NCBI RefSeq assembly: GCF_009914315.1
Contig: NZ_CP042596.1
Span: forward strand, 4,030,001 to 4,094,000
Direction of reading: 5' to 3'
DNA length: 64,000 nucleotides
Source of the DNA: Granulicella sp. WH15
Lineage (GTDB): Bacteria > Acidobacteriota > Terriglobia > Terriglobales > Acidobacteriaceae
Below, one piece after another: positions 60,392-64,000 of this stretch. The translations under genes and the position numbers were made by a program. Under the pieces are notes generated by a model. It was not told where the DNA came from, did no database searches, and saw only the letters and a program-made list of their open reading frames with translations. The stretch's first letter is position 1; each line of letters begins with the position of its first letter.

Positions 60392-62983
60392 ATGCTTTCT
60401 GCCCCACGCGGGTCTGCCACTCGCAACAGAACGATCTTAACGGGTGCAGCGTGCGCGCTGGGAGGCTTTGCGTTTGCTTACCTGAGTCTGCCGGGATTGC
60501 TGTCCGGATCACTCACCGGGCAACAATCCGGTCATCCCGTCCCCGTCGGGTCGATGGCCGTGTCCCTCGACGGCGCGCTCGTGGGGATCACCTATCTTCT
60601 GCTCTGGCTGACGCTGGCCGTGGTTCTGCTGCACAGCCGTCATACCCTGCGGCCCCGGTGGGGGGTCGTCATGTTTCTAGTGGCGCTGGTCGCTGAGTCG
60701 CTGGTACACATCGCCGAGACCCACGGACGCGTCATCTCGTTTGCACCGTGGCTGGTCGTCGCGCTGAAGGTGGTCGGCGAGATCAGCGCCGTGGGCACCC
60801 TCTTCAGCCTGCCCATCTACCTGCGCGACCTGAAGACGCTGGCCCTGCGCGCCGAGTTGGGCGAGCAGAGCGAAGCACGTCTGGCCGTGACGACCGAGAC
60901 CAGCGTGGACGCCATCTTCATCTTCCGCAGCGTTCGCAACGACGCCAGCAAGATCATCGACTTTACCTTCACCTTCGTGAATCGCAACGGCGAGCAGATG
61001 CTGAACTCCACACGAGCCGAGGTGCTGGGACAGCGGGTGGGCGAGCTTTATCCGGCGATGCTGACGACCGGCCGGATCGAGCAGTGGGCGACCGTCGTCG
61101 AGACCGATATGCCGATGGTGCTCGAGTCCGAGTCCCCCGTACTCTTCTCCGGCAACGGCCCGGCATACTGTCGCCTGCAACTGACGAAGCTGGGAGACGG
61201 CATCGTCATCACCTGCACGGACCTGACCAGCTCGCGGCTCGTGAACCAGGAGCTGAAGCGGGCGCTGGCGTTCAATAAGGCCATCGTGCTCAGCTCGCCG
61301 TTCAGCATTATCGTCACCGATCTCGATGGCCGGATCACGTCAGTGAATCCCGCAGCGGAGCGGATGCTGCTGTACCGCTCCGAGGAGCTGTGCGGGCGCA
61401 GCGTGATGCTGCTGCACGACCCTGAAGAAGTGGCTCGCCGGGCCGAGGAGCTGAGCCTCGAGCTGAAGCGTACGGTGGAGCCCACGGTGGACGTGCTGCG
61501 CGCCCGGGCCAGCATCGGCGGCCGCGACGAGAAGGAGTGGACCTACCTGCGCAAGAACGGGTCGCGCCTGCCGGTGCAGTTGACCATGAGCACCATGGAG
61601 GACGAGAGCGGCGTCGTGACCGGGATGATGGGGATGTCGTACGACCTGACCGAGCGCAAGGACGCCGACGACTACATCTACCACCTGGCGCACCACGATA
61701 CGCTGACCGGGCTGCCGGGCCGCTCGCTGCTGCGCGATCGGCTGGAGGTTGCGATCGAGCGCGGCCGCCGCTTCCAGACGATCTTCGCGGTGCTGATGAT
61801 CGACCTCGATCACTTCAAGCGGGTGAACGACTCGCTGGGCCACCAGGCCGGCGACATCGTGCTGTGCGAGGTGGCCGAGCGTCTGAAGCGGCTGCTGCGC
61901 CGGGTCGATACCATCGCGCGCTTCGGCGGCGACGAGTTTATCGTGCTGATCTCCGAACTGCAGACCCGCGAGTACGCCCAGCATGTGGCGCGCAAGATCA
62001 TCAAGGCTCTCACCGTGCCGATCCGCGTCTTCGGCCACGACCTGACGGTGACGGCGAGCATCGGCATCAGCATGTTCCCGGACAGCACCACGCCGGATGA
62101 GCTGATTCGTCACGCGGATATCGCGATGTATCGCAGCAAGACACTGGGGCGCAATGACATCGTCGAGTTCACGCCGGATCTGGGCCAGGAGCTGATGCAG
62201 CGGCTGGCGATGGAGTCGGCGCTGCGCACGGCGATGGAGCGCGGCGAGTTCACCCTGATGTACCAGCCGCAGATCTCGCTCGACACCTTTGCGCTGACGG
62301 GGCTGGAGGCTCTGATCCGCTGGAATAACCCCGATCTGGGGCTGGTGATGCCGGTCGACTTCATCCCCATTGCGGAGGAGACGGGGCTCATCGTCGAGAT
62401 CGGCGCGTGGGCCGTGCGCACGGCGTGCCGGGAGATAGCGGAGCTGGAGCGCGAGCTGGGACAGCCGCTGATGGTCGCGGTCAACGTCTCACCACGGCAG
62501 GTGCACCAGCAGAACTTTCAGGCGACGATTGAATCGGCGTTGGCAGAGAGCGGGCTGAACCCGCGCAGCCTCGAGGTGGAGATCACCGAGCACCTGCTGA
62601 TGCGGGACTCGGAGGAGTCGCTCGGCATCATCGAGCGGATACAGGCGCTGGGTGTGACCACGGCCATCGACGACTTCGGCACGGGCTTCTCGAACATGTC
62701 GTACATCACGCGGTTCAAGGTGGATCGCCTGAAGATCGACCGCTCGTTCGTCTCGCGATGTGTGGAGGACGAGAACAGTCTGGCGGTGACGACTGCGATC
62801 ATTGCCCTGGCGCACAGTTTGAATATGCGTGTGGTGGCCGAGGGCGTGGAGAGCGCGGATCAGGCGGTTATGCTGCGCAACCTGGGATGTGATTTTGCGC
62901 AGGGATATCTGTACTCGCGGCCGCTGGATCGTCAGGCATTGAAGGAGTATGCGTCTTTGTGGCAGCAGCAGATCTCTCTGTAG
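60392..62983 (+). CDS. Membrane PAS-GGDEF-EAL cyclic di-GMP protein
   Basis: The protein has 863 residues. Four transmembrane segments (about 15-36, 53-75, 85-105, 115-145) are followed by two PAS-like domains (about 165-290 and 290-420). The second carries the PAC ending GMMGMSYDLTERKDADDY. The GGDEF domain has an intact GGDEF motif at 512-516 with HHDTLTGLPGRSLL. The EAL domain has Glu639-Ala-Leu with YQPQISLDT, and DDFGTGFSNMSY is close to the canonical DDFGTGYS. Both active sites look complete, so it could synthesise and hydrolyse cyclic di-GMP, the balance set by PAS ligand input. It is monocistronic. Confidence 0.92.
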   Translation: MLSAPRGSATRNRTILTGAACALGGFAFAYLSLPGLLSGSLTGQQSGHPVPVGSMAVSLDGALVGITYLLLWLTLAVVLLHSRHTLRPRWGVVMFLVALVAESLVHIAETHGRVISFAPWLVVALKVVGEISAVGTLFSLPIYLRDLKTLALRAELGEQSEARLAVTTETSVDAIFIFRSVRNDASKIIDFTFTFVNRNGEQMLNSTRAEVLGQRVGELYPAMLTTGRIEQWATVVETDMPMVLESESPVLFSGNGPAYCRLQLTKLGDGIVITCTDLTSSRLVNQELKRALAFNKAIVLSSPFSIIVTDLDGRITSVNPAAERMLLYRSEELCGRSVMLLHDPEEVARRAEELSLELKRTVEPTVDVLRARASIGGRDEKEWTYLRKNGSRLPVQLTMSTMEDESGVVTGMMGMSYDLTERKDADDYIYHLAHHDTLTGLPGRSLLRDRLEVAIERGRRFQTIFAVLMIDLDHFKRVNDSLGHQAGDIVLCEVAERLKRLLRRVDTIARFGGDEFIVLISELQTREYAQHVARKIIKALTVPIRVFGHDLTVTASIGISMFPDSTTPDELIRHADIAMYRSKTLGRNDIVEFTPDLGQELMQRLAMESALRTAMERGEFTLMYQPQISLDTFALTGLEALIRWNNPDLGLVMPVDFIPIAEETGLIVEIGAWAVRTACREIAELERELGQPLMVAVNVSPRQVHQQNFQATIESALAESGLNPRSLEVEITEHLLMRDSEESLGIIERIQALGVTTAIDDFGTGFSNMSYITRFKVDRLKIDRSFVSRCVEDENSLAVTTAIIALAHSLNMRVVAEGVESADQAVMLRNLGCDFAQGYLYSRPLDRQALKEYASLWQQQISL

Positions 62984-62984
62984 G

Positions 62985-63140
62985 CACTTCGCGCGGTTCT
63001 CGGGGCTGCATGGGGAAGTGATCTTCTGAGGGACTCCCTCTGGTCGTCGGCGAAGATTTTATTCCCGGCCAGCGGGAGGATCATGCGAAGCCCTAAAAAG
63101 GCGTGCAAACGCCTGCGCAGCGAGCCCGTCCGGCAGGACA
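62985..63140 (+). repeat. Family B arms plus family C repeat, copy 7
   Basis: The head gcacttcgcgcggttctcgg plus ggctgc starts just after the GGDEF-EAL stop. Arms gactccctctggtcg and cccggccagcgggaggatc follow, then cctaaaaaggcgtgcaaacg and gcctgcgcagcgagcccgt plus ccggcaggac (family C). The next gene starts 50 bases later, so part of its promoter probably lies beside it. Confidence 0.75.
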
Positions 63141-63189
63141 AGCCACGATAGGATAGAACCCATCAGCATTGAACGAGGTATCTTCCATC

Positions 63190-64000
63190 ATGTCTCTGCC
63201 CCGCCGGGCTGCAAGTCTTCTCTTCGTGGCCACGCTGCTGGCCGCAGCCTCTTCCCCATCATTCGCCGCATCGGCTCCGACGCAGGACGAGTTGACACGC
63301 TGGAAGGCGCAAGCGCAGCGCGTCTCCATCGTGCGCGACGACTGGGGCATCGCGCACGTCTACGGCAAGACCGACGCCGACGCGGTCTTTGGCATGGTCT
63401 ACGCGCAGGCTGAAGACGATCTTCCGCGCGTCGAGACCAACTACCTGAACGCGATGGGACGACTCGCCGAGGCTGAGGGCGAGAGCAAGATCTACCAGGA
63501 TCTGCGGATGAAACTCTTCATCGACCCGGTAGAGTTGAAGCGCGAGTATGCCGCCAGCCCGGCCTGGCTGAAGTCGTTGATGGACGCGTTTGCCGACGGC
63601 CTGAACTTCTACCTCGCGACTCATCCGCAGGCCAAGCCGCGCGTGATTCAACACTACGAGCCGTGGATGGCGCTATCGTTCACCGAGGGCAGCATCGGCG
63701 GAGATATCGAGCGCGTGAACCTGACGAAGCTCGAAGCGCTCTACGGCAAAGACCAGGCAGCCACGCTCGAAGAGCACGCCGCGCTGCCCGTTGCTACCGC
63801 GCCGCTGATCGCCTCTACAGACGACGGAGAGTTTGCGGAGCCTCGTGGCTCGAACGGTATGGCTATTGCACCTGCAAACACACGCGATCATCACGCGCTG
63901 CTGCTCATCAATCCGCATACCTCGTTCTTCTTCCGCTCGGAGCTGCAGATGGCCAGCGACGAGGGTTTGAACGCGTACGGCGCGGTGACGTGGGGACAGT
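63190..64000 (+). CDS. Penicillin acylase family Ntn-hydrolase, 5' part (3' end outside window)
   Basis: A frame opens at ATG 63190 and runs off the window edge after 270 complete codons. A signal peptide (LLFVATLLAAASSPSFAAS) is followed by the alpha-subunit start QRVSIVRDDWGIAHVYGKTD, typical of the family. Later come MVYAQAEDDLPRVE and a spacer region. The autocatalytic cleavage site precedes Ser221 in RGSNGMAIAP, the N-terminal nucleophile of the beta subunit. LLINPHTSF with the oxyanion Asn region is present. Members are periplasmic acylases that split acyl amides (beta-lactams, acyl-homoserine lactones, lipopeptides). It is the last gene visible. Confidence 0.9.
   Translation, partial: MSLPRRAASLLFVATLLAAASSPSFAASAPTQDELTRWKAQAQRVSIVRDDWGIAHVYGKTDADAVFGMVYAQAEDDLPRVETNYLNAMGRLAEAEGESKIYQDLRMKLFIDPVELKREYAASPAWLKSLMDAFADGLNFYLATHPQAKPRVIQHYEPWMALSFTEGSIGGDIERVNLTKLEALYGKDQAATLEEHAALPVATAPLIASTDDGEFAEPRGSNGMAIAPANTRDHHALLLINPHTSFFFRSELQMASDEGLNAYGAVTWGQ

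Noticed and set aside
60235..60426. 63-codon minus-strand ORF before the GGDEF-EAL gene
   Set aside because: It overlaps the ribosome-binding site and start of the plus-strand gene, and shows no coding signal.
1..64000. tRNA, rRNA, CRISPR array, insertion sequence or prophage
   Set aside because: No tRNA-like cloverleaf with TTCGA loop, spaced identical repeats, transposase or phage genes were seen. The repeats present are dispersed, not regularly spaced.

Overview
The window is 64 kb of a GC-rich (about 60-65% by eye) chromosome. Gene content and style point to an acidobacterium of the Granulicella/Terriglobus/Edaphobacter kind. The reasons are an RNase E/G with a huge insert, the order mreB...mreC-mreD-mrdA...rodA-rng, an Oar-like TonB receptor with a carboxypeptidase-regulatory N-terminus, many secreted peptidases, ASH-repeat lipoproteins, and dispersed intergenic repeats containing 'gagcgaagcg.aggaatctgctt'. 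The genus is inference. I saw no rRNA, tRNA, CRISPR array, transposase, integrase or prophage gene. This is housekeeping chromosome plus a lineage-specific secretome.

Layout. 1-1.0 kb: 3' end of a membrane family 2 glycosyltransferase. 1.3-2.4 kb (-): outer-membrane beta-barrel. 2.6-21.5 kb: the cell-elongation region on the minus strand (mreB, mreC, mreD, mrdA, rodA, then rng). It is broken by a plus-strand secreted S9 peptidase, a minus-strand secreted esterase and a plus-strand 1,399-residue ASH-repeat lipoprotein. 21.7-26.8 kb (+): alanine dehydrogenase, then an NtrY/NtrX-like two-component pair whose regulator lacks the GAFTGA loop. 27-34.9 kb: secreted M20 amidohydrolase, a divergent TetR/AhpD-like pair with a twin operator, a cupin overlapping a polysaccharide deacetylase, a second cupin, and an Oar-like outer-membrane receptor. 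35-39.1 kb (-): the conserved phoH-ybeY-corC-era ribosome/RNA housekeeping cluster. 39.5-43.7 kb: nitrilase, rpsT, and two unrecognised secreted proteins. 43.9-52.1 kb: four secreted metallo-hydrolases (M13, M20, M14, M20). 52.3-59.9 kb: panE, EamA exporter, secreted M20 carboxypeptidase, MATE exporter, threonine synthase, MFS transporter. 60.4-63.0 kb: PAS-GGDEF-EAL protein. 63.2 kb to the edge: start of a penicillin acylase-family protein.

How it fits together. The mre/mrd genes build the lateral cell wall, and PBP2 and RodA form its synthase. RNase E/G, YbeY, Era, PhoH and S20 concern RNA and ribosome maturation. About nine exported hydrolases suggest peptide or amide scavenging, with Ald, transporters and threonine synthase handling amino acids inside. 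This is an inference from content only.

Intergenic DNA is full of short non-coding repeats, which I group as follows. Family A: 'acgcgaagcgtc...gcacgaagtgccgcccgcccgg', about 55-60 bp. Family B: a 'ggtacttcgtaccgttctcgggg' head followed by paired 'cctcccgttggtcgg'/'ccgaccaacgggagg' arms. Family C: 'aaaaaggcgtgtgaacgcc...cggcaggac', about 50 bp. Family D: 'tcattcaggagcgaagcgg...' ending in a long palindrome. They sit next to stop codons and combine in mosaics. No protein-coding mobile element accompanies them.
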